From Clostridium fermenticellae (lineage in GTDB: Bacteria > Bacillota > Clostridia > Clostridiales > Clostridiaceae): a DNA stretch of 64,000 bases. A program made the translations under genes and the position numbers. The stretch spans positions 1,570,183 through 1,634,182 of the forward strand of contig NZ_CP032416.1 in assembly GCF_003600355.1 (NCBI RefSeq), given 5' to 3'. Positions 47,342-56,590 of the stretch are shown one piece after another; position 1 is the stretch's first letter, and each line of letters opens with the position of its first letter. The notes under the pieces are model-generated. The model had not been told where the DNA came from. It ran no database searches and saw only the letters and a list, made by a program, of their open reading frames with translations.

Positions 47342-49438
47342 CTAATCCTTCATTATAACAACCGCATCTGCAACTTTTACTCCAGAGCCTTCAGGATATA
47401 CAAATAGAGGATTAATGTCTACTTCCGATAAAACATTCTTATTTTTATCTGCAAAGTTAGAAATCTTAACTATCATGTCTTTCAAAGCTTCCAAATCATA
47501 GTGCAGTCCTCCTCTATAACCTGTTAACATTTTATATGATTTTAATTTTTTTAACATTTTTTCAGCTTCAGCCTTATTAATCGGAGCAGGATACAATGAA
47601 ACATCTTTAAAAATTTCCACAAATACTCCACCAAGTCCAACTAAAACCATAGGACCAAATTGAGCATCATTATTGACTCCTATAATTACTTCCATACCTT
47701 TAGGCATCATTTTTTCCATTAATATTCCATTAATTTTAGCTTCCGGCTTATGGTTACTTACATTAACTAAAATTTCATGGTAAGTACTTAAAACTTCTTT
47801 CTCCGAATTTATGTTTAATTTAACTCCTCCAACATCAGATTTGTGCAATATATCTGCAGATTCAATTTTCATTACAAGTGGATAACCCAATTTTTGTGCG
47901 GCATCCAATGCTTCACTTTCATCTTTAACAATATATGCATCGCCTACTGGCATTCCATATTTTCTTAATAAGTTCTTGCTTTCTATTTCAGACAATGCTT
48001 TTGTTTTTTGCAAATTATTATACTCAGGCAATGCAGTTTTTAAAGTTCTATCATTATATTCATACTCGATAAAATCTGCTAGATGCTTAACTATTTTAAA
48101 AGCATACATTGATGGCGGCAATATTGGTACTCCAATTTTTCTAAGTTTTTCTGTATACTCATAGTTACGGGTATTTTCAAGAAACGGAAGCATTATTATT
48201 GGTTTGCTATTTCCCTCTTCAACAACTTTCTTTATTCCTTCTGCCATATAATAAATTGCAGGATCCGCTATTTCCAGCAATAACGTATAACCTATGAGCA
48301 CCGTTCCAATATTTTCATCATTCATTATGGTTCTAAGTGCATTTGCATACAATTCCGCATCATAAGACAATGATGCTGTCATATCCAAAGGATTATTTGG
48401 TGATGCATAGGATGGCAGCTGTTCCTTTAATTTTATTAATGTTTCCTCTGTAAAATCCGGAAATTGTACTCCGTAAGTATATCCTGTATCTGCGCAAACT
48501 CCTGTTTCTCCTCCTGATAAATTCATTGATGCAAATGTTGGTTTTTCAGGGAGTTTATTAATTATTGAAAACATGTTTGATGTTGCCATTAATTCTTCTA
48601 TATCGTCAACCCTTATAACTCCATATTTTTTAAATATAGCATCAAATGTTTTATCAGACCCTGCCAGGCTTCCAGTATGAGAAGCTGCATTTTTTCTCCC
48701 CTTCTCAGATCTGCCAGCTTTTAAAACTACTATTGGTTTTCTCCTGACTGCAGCCTTTTTCAGAGAATTGATAAATTTTTTGGGTTCTTTTACTCCCTCT
48801 AAATATATACTTACAACCTTTGTGTTTTTATCTTCAACCAAAAAGTCTATATAGTCTTCCATTGTTATAACATTACCGTTTCCTGCTGATATTATATACG
48901 AGAATCTCATATCCTGAGTTTCCATCAATGACAAACAGATCTGTCCACTTTGTGATATTAATCCCACATTACCTTTTCTATCTCTTTTCTTAGAAATAAA
49001 AGCAAATGGATACACATTATTTATATAATTTACAAAACCTGCACAATTAGGTCCCATTAAAGCTATATTTAATTTTTTACATAGTTTCTTCAACGATTCT
49101 TCTGCTTTTTTGCCATCCTCATTTCCTGTTTCCGAGTAACCACTAGCAAATACTACTGCTCCCATGCATCCCTTTTTAGAAGCTTCAATCAGCAACGGTT
49201 CTACCGTTTTTTTAGGTGTACATATCACTATCATATCTATATCCACAGATACATCAGATAATGACTTATAGCAAGGTCTATTAAACACATAATCTCTTTT
49301 AGGGTTTATAAAAAAAGTATTTTTCAGATCCTTAACATATTCAATTATATTTCTACAGGTGTCTCCGCCAAATCCTTCCTTCTCACTGGCTCCTATTACC
49401 GCAATGGTATTTGGCTGCAATAATTTTTTCAAATCCAT
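47342..49438 (-). CDS. ADP-forming acyl-CoA synthetase (acetate-CoA ligase family)
   Basis: A 698-residue single-chain fusion of the alpha and beta parts of the NDP-forming acyl-CoA synthetases: residues about 1-460 carry CoA-binding and succinyl-CoA-synthetase-like domains (IAVIGASEKEGFGGDT; GPNCAGFVNY; catalytic His in ASHTGSLAGSD near residue 255), and about 470-698 the ATP-grasp part (LLRKYGMPVGDAY; LHKSDVGGVKLNI; PMVLVGLGGVFVEIFKD). It converts acyl-CoA, ADP and phosphate to the free acid, CoA and ATP. Being the last gene of the oxidoreductase operon, it should turn the acyl-CoA made there into ATP. Confidence 0.92.
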   Translation of the reverse strand: MDLKKLLQPNTIAVIGASEKEGFGGDTCRNIIEYVKDLKNTFFINPKRDYVFNRPCYKSLSDVSVDIDMIVICTPKKTVEPLLIEASKKGCMGAVVFASGYSETGNEDGKKAEESLKKLCKKLNIALMGPNCAGFVNYINNVYPFAFISKKRDRKGNVGLISQSGQICLSLMETQDMRFSYIISAGNGNVITMEDYIDFLVEDKNTKVVSIYLEGVKEPKKFINSLKKAAVRRKPIVVLKAGRSEKGRKNAASHTGSLAGSDKTFDAIFKKYGVIRVDDIEELMATSNMFSIINKLPEKPTFASMNLSGGETGVCADTGYTYGVQFPDFTEETLIKLKEQLPSYASPNNPLDMTASLSYDAELYANALRTIMNDENIGTVLIGYTLLLEIADPAIYYMAEGIKKVVEEGNSKPIIMLPFLENTRNYEYTEKLRKIGVPILPPSMYAFKIVKHLADFIEYEYNDRTLKTALPEYNNLQKTKALSEIESKNLLRKYGMPVGDAYIVKDESEALDAAQKLGYPLVMKIESADILHKSDVGGVKLNINSEKEVLSTYHEILVNVSNHKPEAKINGILMEKMMPKGMEVIIGVNNDAQFGPMVLVGLGGVFVEIFKDVSLYPAPINKAEAEKMLKKLKSYKMLTGYRGGLHYDLEALKDMIVKISNFADKNKNVLSEVDINPLFVYPEGSGVKVADAVVIMKD

Positions 49439-49459
49439 AATTATACCTCCATACTTATG

Positions 49460-49996
49460 TTAAACTGCATTATATCCAGCTTCAAATGCTTCAACATTTT
49501 TGGGATTATATTTACTTTTACCTTTGTCCTCAAAATATTTACACATAGCTTCAATAAATTGCTCTTTCTTAAATATGCTTGTAGCTTTTATTAATGCTCC
49601 CAGCATTACTATATTTGAGCCTTTTGAATTGCCTACCTTAGCTGCCAGCTCCGTTGTCGGAATTTTAACCACCTTGATATTATCTCTATATTTCCTGTCT
49701 GGATCTACAATAGAGCTATTTACAAAAAGATATCCGCCTTGTTTTAAAATATTCTCAAATTTATCAATTGCAGGACTGTTCATCGTAAATAGTATATCTG
49801 GTTCTTTGCAGTATGGACTTGCAATTTTACCCTTGCTGATTTTGACATTGCAATTTGCTGTTCCTCCCCTCATTTCTGAGCCATATGACGGATACCAGCA
49901 CACATTCTGTCCAATGTTCGCACCTGCATTAATAAGCATCATTCCTGTAGTCAAGATGCCCTGACCTCCAAATCCCGCACATATAATTTCAACCAT
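49460..49996 (-). CDS. 2-oxoacid:ferredoxin oxidoreductase, gamma subunit
   Basis: A 178-residue protein with the family signature ICAGFGGQGILTTGMMLINAG near its start, then WYPSYGSEMRGGTANCNVKIS. It is the CoA-binding/gamma part of the multi-subunit enzyme. I take ATG 49994-49996, one base past the stop codon of the beta gene, with a GGGGGTGG site inside that gene; the longer ORF overlaps beta by 30 bases. Such tight packing points to coupled translation. Confidence 0.92.
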   Translation of the reverse strand: MVEIICAGFGGQGILTTGMMLINAGANIGQNVCWYPSYGSEMRGGTANCNVKISKGKIASPYCKEPDILFTMNSPAIDKFENILKQGGYLFVNSSIVDPDRKYRDNIKVVKIPTTELAAKVGNSKGSNIVMLGALIKATSIFKKEQFIEAMCKYFEDKGKSKYNPKNVEAFEAGYNAV

Positions 49997-49997
49997 C

Positions 49998-50738
49998 TTA
50001 TTTTCCACCCCCATCAACATACTCACCAGTCTTATAATATTTAGACATCACAGTATCTATCCTTTCAGCACATTTTTGAGGAAGCATACCTAAATCTACA
50101 TTTGTTGGACATGGTGATAATATTTCTACCAGACAGTATCCTTCATTATTCATATGCTTTTTAAATGCCTTTTTTATATATTTTTTAGTTGTTCTTATAT
50201 CCATGGCATTGGCAACTGAACCTCGTGCCAAATATGCTATGTCAAATTTACCAATTGCGTTTACTATGTCAAAAGGTTTACCTGTTTTAACAACATTTCT
50301 TCCATTTATAGACGATGTAGTTTTCTGCCCTTCCAAAGTAGTTGGCGACATTTGTCCGCCAGTCATTCCATAGACTCCGTTGTTTATCACAATTACCATT
50401 ACATTGTCATTTCTTATTGCTCCATAAATTGTTTCACTAAGCCCTATAGAATAAGCAGCTCCATCACCAATATAGGCTAAAACCGGATTTTTTTTTCTTA
50501 CTGCTTTAACTCCTGTGGCTGTTGGTATAGGTCTTCCATGTGCAGCCATTATTGTATCAAATCTCCATGTATCTATATTTAGAGAAGAACAAGCTACATC
50601 TATTACAGTAAGCAACTTTTCTGTAAGTCCCATTTCTTCGGCAACTTCTCCAATTAATCTCGCCACTATACCATGACCACAGCCAGGGCAAAACGAGGTT
50701 TCTGAAAAGGAAATAGATTCTGGTGCTTTAATTTTCAT
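49998..50738 (-). CDS. 2-oxoacid:ferredoxin oxidoreductase, thiamine-diphosphate-binding beta subunit
   Basis: A 246-residue subunit. FCPGCGHGIVARLIGE and GDGAAYSIGLSETIYGAIRNDNVMVIVINNGVYGMTGGQ (a run longer than needed; key residues are the GDG...NN of the ThDP motif around 92-120) define the ThDP site. Cys-rich AHGRP and MSPTTLEGQKT are of the Vor/Kor type. The start has AGGAGGTAT. It lies two bases after the alpha gene. It catalyses the decarboxylation step. Confidence 0.93.
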   Translation of the reverse strand: MKIKAPESISFSETSFCPGCGHGIVARLIGEVAEEMGLTEKLLTVIDVACSSLNIDTWRFDTIMAAHGRPIPTATGVKAVRKKNPVLAYIGDGAAYSIGLSETIYGAIRNDNVMVIVINNGVYGMTGGQMSPTTLEGQKTTSSINGRNVVKTGKPFDIVNAIGKFDIAYLARGSVANAMDIRTTKKYIKKAFKKHMNNEGYCLVEILSPCPTNVDLGMLPQKCAERIDTVMSKYYKTGEYVDGGGK

Positions 50739-50740
50739 AA

Positions 50741-51796
50741 TTATACCTCCTTATTCGCTAATATGTCTTTTACTTTTCCAATTATAATATCTGTTTCAGG
50801 CACTTCTTTTACTGTAGCATAGGAGTAAACATGATATTTGTTACCTGTAGCCAATATCACATCATCAACCATCTGGCCCAAGATGTTCATTTCAACACTC
50901 ATTAATGCCTTGCAGCAACCTGACAGTTCTTTAAATGCTTCAACCGGAAACGGCCATAATGTAATTACTCTGATCAGACCCAGTTTTATACCTTGCTTTC
51001 TTGCAGTTTCAACAGCTTCAATACAAACCCTGGAACTTATTCCGTAAGCAATCAATACAACCTCCGCATCTTCTATCTGTATTGACTCCCATCTTTGTTC
51101 ATTTAGTTCAATTTCCTTGTATTTATTGATCAAATATGAGTCATAATTATCGATATAATATAGTTTGTTCGTTATTTTTCTTTGAATATCTCCTTTTTTG
51201 CACCCTTTTATAGACCATTCATATTTATCAATATTATGTTCTTTCATTTCTGGCAGTTCCACTTTTTCTACCATTTGGCCGATTGCTGCATCTGACCCAA
51301 TAAGAACAGGGTGTCTGTATTTTTCTGCCAGATCAAATGCTAGGCATACAAGATCTGCGTTCTCCTGGACAGAATTTGGAGCTAATACTATAGTTCTATA
51401 ATCTCCATGTCCACCACCTCTTGTAAGCTGCCAGTAATCTCCCTGACTTTGTCCAACATCTCCCAATCCGTTTCCATATCTCATTACATCAACAATTACT
51501 GCCGGAAGATCAGCAGCTACCAGGTAAGATATTCCCTCCTGAAATAATGTAAAACCTGGTCCCGATGATGTAGCCATAACTCTGGCTCCTGCTGCAGATG
51601 CACCAAGCAGCATATTTATCCCTGATAATTCTGATTCAGTTTGTATAAAATCTCCACCTGCTTCTTCCATTCGCCAGGACATATATTCCAATATTTCAGT
51701 CTGTGGTGTAATAGGATATCCACTATAAAATCTACAACCAGCTCTAATAGCAGCTTCAGCCATTGCTTCATTACCTTTCATCAACACTTGTCTCAT
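50741..51796 (-). CDS. vorB: 2-oxoacid:ferredoxin oxidoreductase, alpha subunit (VorB-like)
   Basis: A 351-residue subunit opening with MRQVLMKGNEAMAEAAIRAG and carrying FYSGYPITPQTEILEYMS and ESELSGINMLLGASAAGARVMATSSGPG (key residues around 50-78), the pyrimidine-binding/domain I signature. Length and sequence are closest to 2-oxoisovalerate (VorB) or 2-oxoglutarate (KorA) enzymes with four separate subunits, rather than pyruvate or indolepyruvate enzymes. The exact 2-oxoacid cannot be read from the sequence. With the nearby aminotransferase it probably oxidises amino-acid-derived 2-oxoacids to acyl-CoA with reduced ferredoxin. Confidence 0.9.
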   Translation of the reverse strand: MRQVLMKGNEAMAEAAIRAGCRFYSGYPITPQTEILEYMSWRMEEAGGDFIQTESELSGINMLLGASAAGARVMATSSGPGFTLFQEGISYLVAADLPAVIVDVMRYGNGLGDVGQSQGDYWQLTRGGGHGDYRTIVLAPNSVQENADLVCLAFDLAEKYRHPVLIGSDAAIGQMVEKVELPEMKEHNIDKYEWSIKGCKKGDIQRKITNKLYYIDNYDSYLINKYKEIELNEQRWESIQIEDAEVVLIAYGISSRVCIEAVETARKQGIKLGLIRVITLWPFPVEAFKELSGCCKALMSVEMNILGQMVDDVILATGNKYHVYSYATVKEVPETDIIIGKVKDILANKEV

Positions 51797-51829
51797 AATT
51801 TTACCTCCTTTATTTATGTTAATTCTTGT

Positions 51830-52027
51830 TTATGCCAACTCAAAAACATAGTCAGGACATACAGTGTAACATACACCACATCCTACACATTTCTCTTCAT
51901 CCACTTTTATCACGGCATAGCCTTTTGAATTGAATTCTTTTGAAATTGAAATTGCTTCTTTAGGACATGCTTTTACACAATAATAACAGCCCTTACATCT
52001 TTGGGTATTAGGTTTAGCTTTTTCCAT
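51830..52027 (-). CDS. Ferredoxin-type delta subunit of the 2-oxoacid oxidoreductase
   Basis: A 65-residue 2[4Fe-4S] ferredoxin. The first cluster is CKGCYYCVKACP (Cys11, 14, 17, 21) and the second CVGCGVCYTVCP near the C terminus. I take ATG 52025-52027 after GAAGGTGG; the ORF start six codons earlier lacks a site. It is the first gene of the oxidoreductase operon and lies 33 bases before the alpha gene. A TATATTGTATAC operator candidate is 30-60 bases upstream. Confidence 0.92.
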   Translation of the reverse strand: MEKAKPNTQRCKGCYYCVKACPKEAISISKEFNSKGYAVIKVDEEKCVGCGVCYTVCPDYVFELA

Positions 52028-52055
52028 TATTCCACCTTCTATCAAATTTGATTAT

Positions 52056-52087
52056 ATTATATATTGTATACTATATATAATATATAA
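52056..52087. promoter_or_regulatory. Candidate GntR operator upstream of the oxidoreductase operon
   Basis: TTATATATTGTATACTATA is part of an AT-rich near-palindrome extending through TATAATATATA. The core TATATTGTATAC is identical to the one before the GntR gene at 47230. Confidence 0.5.
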
Positions 52088-52152
52088 CTTTATTCTTATA
52101 AAGTAAATAGTTTCTACATATTTTTTTAAAGTTTTCATACAACTTCAATAAT

Positions 52153-52415
52153 TTATAGGGTTTGTAAATGAGAAGTTAATACATCCTCCAGGCGATGCTG
52201 ACAAAATCCGGTACTATAAATGCTTTTAGTAATTTTAGAGCCCGGTATTTTGAAAATCTAATAAAGATTGATAAACTCGTTATATTCAAACATATCAATC
52301 TTTATATATTTTCTAAAATACCGGGCTAAGAATTACAATAAAAGCATTTAATGTACTTATATTTTGGCAGTATCTTCCTTAAGTATAGATTAACTTTAAA
52401 ATTACAAACCCTATA
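52153..52415. repeat. Large imperfect palindrome, copy 2 of a two-member family
   Basis: About 260 bp, arms ending in TATAGGGTTTGTAA and TTACAAACCCTATA. Inner matching blocks include AAGTTAAT/ATTAACTT, TAAATGCTTTTA with TAAAAGCATTTA, GCCCGGTATTTT with AAAATACCGGGC, and AAAGATTGAT with ATCAATCTTT. The apex (52266-52300) is ATAAACTCGTT, four bases, TCAAAC, exactly as in the element at 20115-20425. It sits between the oxidoreductase promoter and the permease stop codon. It could act as a terminator for the permease gene, but is far larger than needed for that. Confidence 0.75.
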
Positions 52416-52420
52416 ACATT

Positions 52421-53770
52421 TCATTTTTCATTTTTTAATTTAACATATATATAAACTGGTATTCCTATCAGCATAAATATAAACCCATATGTTACAACAT
52501 CTTGACCAGATCCATATATTGCATATACAGCATAAGCAAAAGCTGTAATCCCAAGCATAGAATCTTTCATAAAAGAAGCTAAATTAAATGGCTTTTCCCT
52601 GGTTGCAAAAAGCATTATTTCCGAAGCTGCACCAAAAGCATAGAACACAAGCAGTGACATTGTTGCAAACAATACTAAAAAATTATAAATACTTCCCTGA
52701 TTCGTTATACAACCTATAAACATAACTATTGACATGAGGACTGCATTAATAATCAATCCAAAATAAGGCGTTTTATATTTAGAGTGCAATTTACTGAATA
52801 TTTTCGGAAATAGTTCTTGCTCTCCAAGGGAGTAAGCTATCCTTGCAGAAGATAATATCCATGCACCAACACAACCAAAAGCAGAAATGCAAACTCCCAA
52901 AGATATGAATCCTCCTACCCAATAACCACCGGTAACATTATATATAATATCTGAAAAAGGAGACCTGGATGCAGCTAACTTAACCTGTGATAAGTTTCCA
53001 TCAGCAACTACTATTAACAATAAATATAAAATAAATACCAAACCTGTACCGATAATTGTTGCCAGTCTTACATTCCTTACATTTTTCACTTCTCCCGCAA
53101 CCATACTTGCTCCCTCAAATCCAGTAAAAGACCAGAGAGTGTACGCAATTGCAACAGGTAGTACTGTATATCCAGAAGTTTTAGGTGAAGATACTGTATT
53201 TAAGTTGCCAATATTAAAATGAGGTATGGATATAGCCAAAAATACTAGTAAAGGTAACAATTTTACTATTGTTAGAATTAAATTTACATATCCCGCTTCT
53301 TTAATGCCTCTAATGTTTATAAGTGTATATAGCCATATGATAAATATGCAAACTATCGCTTTATAAAATCCATTTTTAGCAAGGGATGGGAAAAAATAAG
53401 TTGCATAACTTATTCCTCCTAATATAATTGCTCCATTTGCTATCCAGCATCCGGACCAGTAGGACCATCCCACAAAAAATGCAGGGAGATCTCCAAAAGC
53501 TTCTCTTGTATATACAACGGCAGAACCGGATAACGGCATTTTTTCACCCATTTTTGCAAAACATAGTGCTAACAGCATAGTACCGCTTCCTGTAATAATA
53601 ATTGCCAAAATTGATGCCCTGGGATTTGCTAACTCTGCAAGTCCTTGTGGAGTCATAAAAATTCCAGAACCAATCATCTGTCCTACTACAACAGCAGTTG
53701 CAGTAAATAATCCCAAATCCCTTTTTAATTCTATAGAATTTTGTTTATCAATACCTTCTTTAATATTCAT
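52421..53770 (-). CDS. APC-family amino acid permease
   Basis: A 449-residue transporter with about 12 helices. GLFTATAVVVGQMIGSGIFMTP at the N terminus (key GSGIF) and SFTGFEGASMVAGEVKN in helix 6 are APC signatures; it resembles L-type exchangers and YfnA/SteT permeases. The amino acid is unknown. Start ATG 53768-53770 is four bases after GGAGGG. It lies inside the 2-oxoacid module and probably brings in the amino acid that the aminotransferase and oxidoreductase break down. Confidence 0.9.
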   Translation of the reverse strand: MNIKEGIDKQNSIELKRDLGLFTATAVVVGQMIGSGIFMTPQGLAELANPRASILAIIITGSGTMLLALCFAKMGEKMPLSGSAVVYTREAFGDLPAFFVGWSYWSGCWIANGAIILGGISYATYFFPSLAKNGFYKAIVCIFIIWLYTLINIRGIKEAGYVNLILTIVKLLPLLVFLAISIPHFNIGNLNTVSSPKTSGYTVLPVAIAYTLWSFTGFEGASMVAGEVKNVRNVRLATIIGTGLVFILYLLLIVVADGNLSQVKLAASRSPFSDIIYNVTGGYWVGGFISLGVCISAFGCVGAWILSSARIAYSLGEQELFPKIFSKLHSKYKTPYFGLIINAVLMSIVMFIGCITNQGSIYNFLVLFATMSLLVFYAFGAASEIMLFATREKPFNLASFMKDSMLGITAFAYAVYAIYGSGQDVVTYGFIFMLIGIPVYIYVKLKNEK

Positions 53771-53791
53771 CTTACCCTCCATTCCAAAATA

Positions 53792-53881
53792 CAGGAATCA
53801 TATTCAATATTAAAAGCTGGAGAAATATTAAAAATTATTTCTCCATGCTATATCTATTGATTATTAATATTGAATATCCTG
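53792..53881 (-). terminator. Nested hairpin ending the aminotransferase-MFS operon
   Basis: GGAGAAATA (53819-53827) pairs with TATTTCTCC (53836-53844), followed on the minus strand by AGCTTTTAATATT. It is nested in a larger stem, CAGGA...TTCAATATTAA with TTAATATTGAA...TCCTG. It lies in the gap between the MFS gene and the permease gene. Confidence 0.6.
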
Positions 53882-53921
53882 TCTATTCTTTTAAAGCTCA
53901 GGATATTAACGATCGATGGAA

Positions 53922-55178
53922 CTAAACACCTTCAGTATCTTTCACCAATTCACTGATTTTTATGGCATGGCGTCTAATTAAGAATGCACATACTATAGCA
54001 ACTACACAAGTCCCAGCTAGGTACAGAAATATAAGAGTATATCCTTTATTTTTAAGTCTATCAAGCCAATTTCCAAACATTACAGACATAAACAAATCTG
54101 GAGAATAACCGATTACAGAAGCTAATCCAATTACAGTTCCTGTAACTTTTGCTGGAATTTTAGTTTCATTAATAAGTGAAAATACTATACTGTATGAAGC
54201 CAAACCAAATGCACCTGGCAAAAGTGTATATATGCTCACCATTGTAGCATTTGCACTTGTTGGAATCAGTAATACACCCAAGAATAGCACTACAAGTACA
54301 CTGAGTGTAATTGTTAGCCATTTACTTGTTGATTTAAATACTTTATCCGCAATATAACCTGAAATCGGAGATAATAGCATAAACAGATAGTTTCTTATAA
54401 TCGAATATACCCCTGAATTTGTAGGTGATACGCCAACAACATCTGTAAGATATGGCGTAAAATACGAAGTACTTGAGAATAAACTGTATCCACAAAAAAC
54501 AACTACCGCAAACAACCAAACATATGGATTTTTTATCAAATGGCCAACATCTTTAAAGTGAAATTTCTCGTCTTCCGATATTTCGACCTTAACATTTTCG
54601 TCTTTTTTAAGAAACAGAAATACCAGCAGAGCTGCAACTGCAGTTGCCAATGCATAAACCATTACTACGTTAAACATGACGCCTTTTGTTGTTTTTGACC
54701 ACCCCGAAACCCATAAAGCTAATGTATTAAAGCCGACTCCTGTCAATCCATTTACTGCGTAATATATACCAAACATAGTTCCCTGTTCTTTTTCAGAACC
54801 AATCATTCTTACAGCCTTAAGCAGTGATGCCCAAAAAACCAAAACTGTAGTAAATGAAAATAGGAACCAGATAACTAATGCTATCTTATAGTTCATAGTA
54901 AAGCCATATACAATTGTTAATGCAGTAGTACTCAAAAGAGAAAAAAGTAAGCATTTTCTAGGTGATAACTTATCAGCTAGAATTCCTCCAGGAATATACA
55001 AGATCATATTACCTATACCATACATGCTAAGCAAAAATCCTGATTGTGCGTTTGTCATACTCATTGCTGCAATTTGCTGGTCATAGAATACATACTTGAT
55101 AAATGGAATTAAATAAATTGAACCTCCACTTACACCTAATGTTATTATGGATAAATACTTTTGGGTTTTATCACTCAA
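53922..55178 (-). CDS. MFS transporter
   Basis: A 418-residue, 12-helix major facilitator. The loop 2-3 motif is GGILADKLSPRKCL near residue 65 and its repeat in the second half is SGYIADKVFKSTSKW. Overall it is closest to the oxalate/formate antiporter or sugar-phosphate antiporter-like branches. The substrate is unknown; a carboxylate product of amino acid oxidation or an amino acid are possible. It starts 27 bases after the aminotransferase stop codon and shares that operon. Confidence 0.85.
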   Translation of the reverse strand: MSDKTQKYLSIITLGVSGGSIYLIPFIKYVFYDQQIAAMSMTNAQSGFLLSMYGIGNMILYIPGGILADKLSPRKCLLFSLLSTTALTIVYGFTMNYKIALVIWFLFSFTTVLVFWASLLKAVRMIGSEKEQGTMFGIYYAVNGLTGVGFNTLALWVSGWSKTTKGVMFNVVMVYALATAVAALLVFLFLKKDENVKVEISEDEKFHFKDVGHLIKNPYVWLFAVVVFCGYSLFSSTSYFTPYLTDVVGVSPTNSGVYSIIRNYLFMLLSPISGYIADKVFKSTSKWLTITLSVLVVLFLGVLLIPTSANATMVSIYTLLPGAFGLASYSIVFSLINETKIPAKVTGTVIGLASVIGYSPDLFMSVMFGNWLDRLKNKGYTLIFLYLAGTCVVAIVCAFLIRRHAIKISELVKDTEGV

Positions 55179-55205
55179 TTTAATATTTCCTCCTTAACTT
55201 ATATT

Positions 55206-56315
55206 TTAATTTGCAGCAACACTTAAGCCATCTTTAATCACCTTTAGGAACTCATCCATCTCCTCTTTTGTACCAATAGTTACCCTTATATGATTTTTAT
55301 ATCCCCATCCGCTGCATGGTCTGACAATTACTCCTTTTTTCAACATATATAAACCTAAGTTATCTCCATCACATGGAACTTCAAAAAAGATAAAATTTCC
55401 ATAAGGCTTTGTAACTTTTAAATTTAGTTTTTCAAGTTCTCTTGAAACTCTTTCTCTTTCATTAATTAACAAATTTGCTGCACGTTCAACATGAGGTGTA
55501 TCAGATGTCAAGCACTCTATCCCTCCAGCGAGAGCAATTCGATTTGCATTAAAAGGTTCACTTACTGTATCAAAGCCATTAATAACTTGTGGATTCGATA
55601 TTATATACCCTAATCTTGCACCAGCCAATCCATAGTATTTCGAAAACGTTTTAACAGAAATGACATGCTTGTCCTTTTTTATATAATCAACTATATTCGG
55701 TAATTCATCTTTATTTGAAAATTCTGCATAAGCTTCATCAAGTATAATCCATCCTGTTTCAGGTAATGCATCTAGTATTCTATCGATACCTTCCTTCTTA
55801 ATAATTGTACCAGTAGGATTATTAGGATTGCATAACCAGACTAATTTCGTTTTAGGATTAATATTTTTTATAATATCATCAATGCTTATCGTATAATTTT
55901 TATCTAAAGATACCTCTCGAACAATCCCACCCATTAATTTAGTAATTTCACGATATAATCTATAAGTTTGTGTTGGCACAATAGCTTCATCTCCTGACTC
56001 AATAAAAAGTCTTGCTATTGTTTCCAAAACTCCACCGGCTCCATGTCCAAGACCAATGTATTCAGAACTCAAGCCAAATTTTTTACCTAGTATTCCTCTA
56101 AGCTTAATAAAATTTGCTTCTGGATATATGCCAATCATACTTAACTGATCTTCCATTGCTTTTAATGCATTAGGAAATGGCGCATAAGGATTCTCATTGG
56201 AACCTAATTTTATAACCTTAGTTAAGTTAAATTCTTTCTTCACATCATCCATACTTTTCCCGGAAACATAAGCCTCTGCTTCATATACTTCTTTTCGAGC
56301 TCCTAAAATAAACAT
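55206..56315 (-). CDS. HisC-like pyridoxal-phosphate aminotransferase
   Basis: A 369-residue fold-type I aminotransferase of the histidinol-phosphate/aromatic group. SNENPYAPFPNALKAM near residue 38, NPNNPTGTII (about 165-175, PLP phosphate and pyridine contacts), DEAYAEF (Asp of the PLP pyridine), and the Schiff-base lysine in TFSKYYGLAGARLGY near residue 225. There are no other histidine biosynthesis genes nearby. Its operon partner is a transporter, and it lies in the same candidate regulon as the 2-oxoacid oxidoreductase. A catabolic amino acid aminotransferase feeding that enzyme is more likely than histidine synthesis. Confidence 0.88.
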   Translation of the reverse strand: MFILGARKEVYEAEAYVSGKSMDDVKKEFNLTKVIKLGSNENPYAPFPNALKAMEDQLSMIGIYPEANFIKLRGILGKKFGLSSEYIGLGHGAGGVLETIARLFIESGDEAIVPTQTYRLYREITKLMGGIVREVSLDKNYTISIDDIIKNINPKTKLVWLCNPNNPTGTIIKKEGIDRILDALPETGWIILDEAYAEFSNKDELPNIVDYIKKDKHVISVKTFSKYYGLAGARLGYIISNPQVINGFDTVSEPFNANRIALAGGIECLTSDTPHVERAANLLINERERVSRELEKLNLKVTKPYGNFIFFEVPCDGDNLGLYMLKKGVIVRPCSGWGYKNHIRVTIGTKEEMDEFLKVIKDGLSVAAN

Positions 56316-56348
56316 TATAAATCACCCTTTCATTATAGTATTTTATTT

Positions 56349-56394
56349 AAAACAGTGTACAATATATAATATACTATATATTGTACACTGTTTT
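56349..56394. promoter_or_regulatory. Perfect 20-bp palindrome, candidate GntR operator
   Basis: Arms AAAACAGTGTACAATATATA and its exact complement surround a 6-base centre. Each arm holds the TATATTGTACAC core, in opposite orientation, matching the sites at 47230 and 52059. It lies 34 bases upstream of the aminotransferase start. An RNA hairpin function is also possible. Confidence 0.6.
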
Positions 56395-56463
56395 TCTTAT
56401 AAGTCAAACTAAATATTATCGAATAAATTTTGCACACTACTCTGAATTTTATTTTGGAAAATA

Positions 56464-56504
56464 AAGAGGCTGCTACACTAAAATTCTTAGCGTGACAGCC
56501 CCTT
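56464..56504 (-). terminator. Terminator of alr
   Basis: AAGAGGCTGCTACACTAA pairs with TTAGCGTGACAGCCCCTT, with the minus strand running on to TTTATTTTCC. It is about 85 bases after the alr stop codon. Confidence 0.78.
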
Positions 56505-56590
56505 CACTGTTTTTAATTTAGATTTTTTTGAAAATTCGATTTTATCACAATATCAATAAATAAAATATTTCGACAATTATAAAGGATAAT

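Noticed and set aside
52153-52415. Large palindrome considered as a simple terminator of the permease gene
   Set aside because: It is several times longer than an intrinsic terminator, shares its apex with another locus, and lacks a clear U run right after the stem.
55206-56315. Assignment of the aminotransferase as biosynthetic HisC
   Set aside because: No other his genes are nearby, and its operon partner and candidate operator tie it to the 2-oxoacid oxidation genes. HisC-like proteins are broad in substrate.
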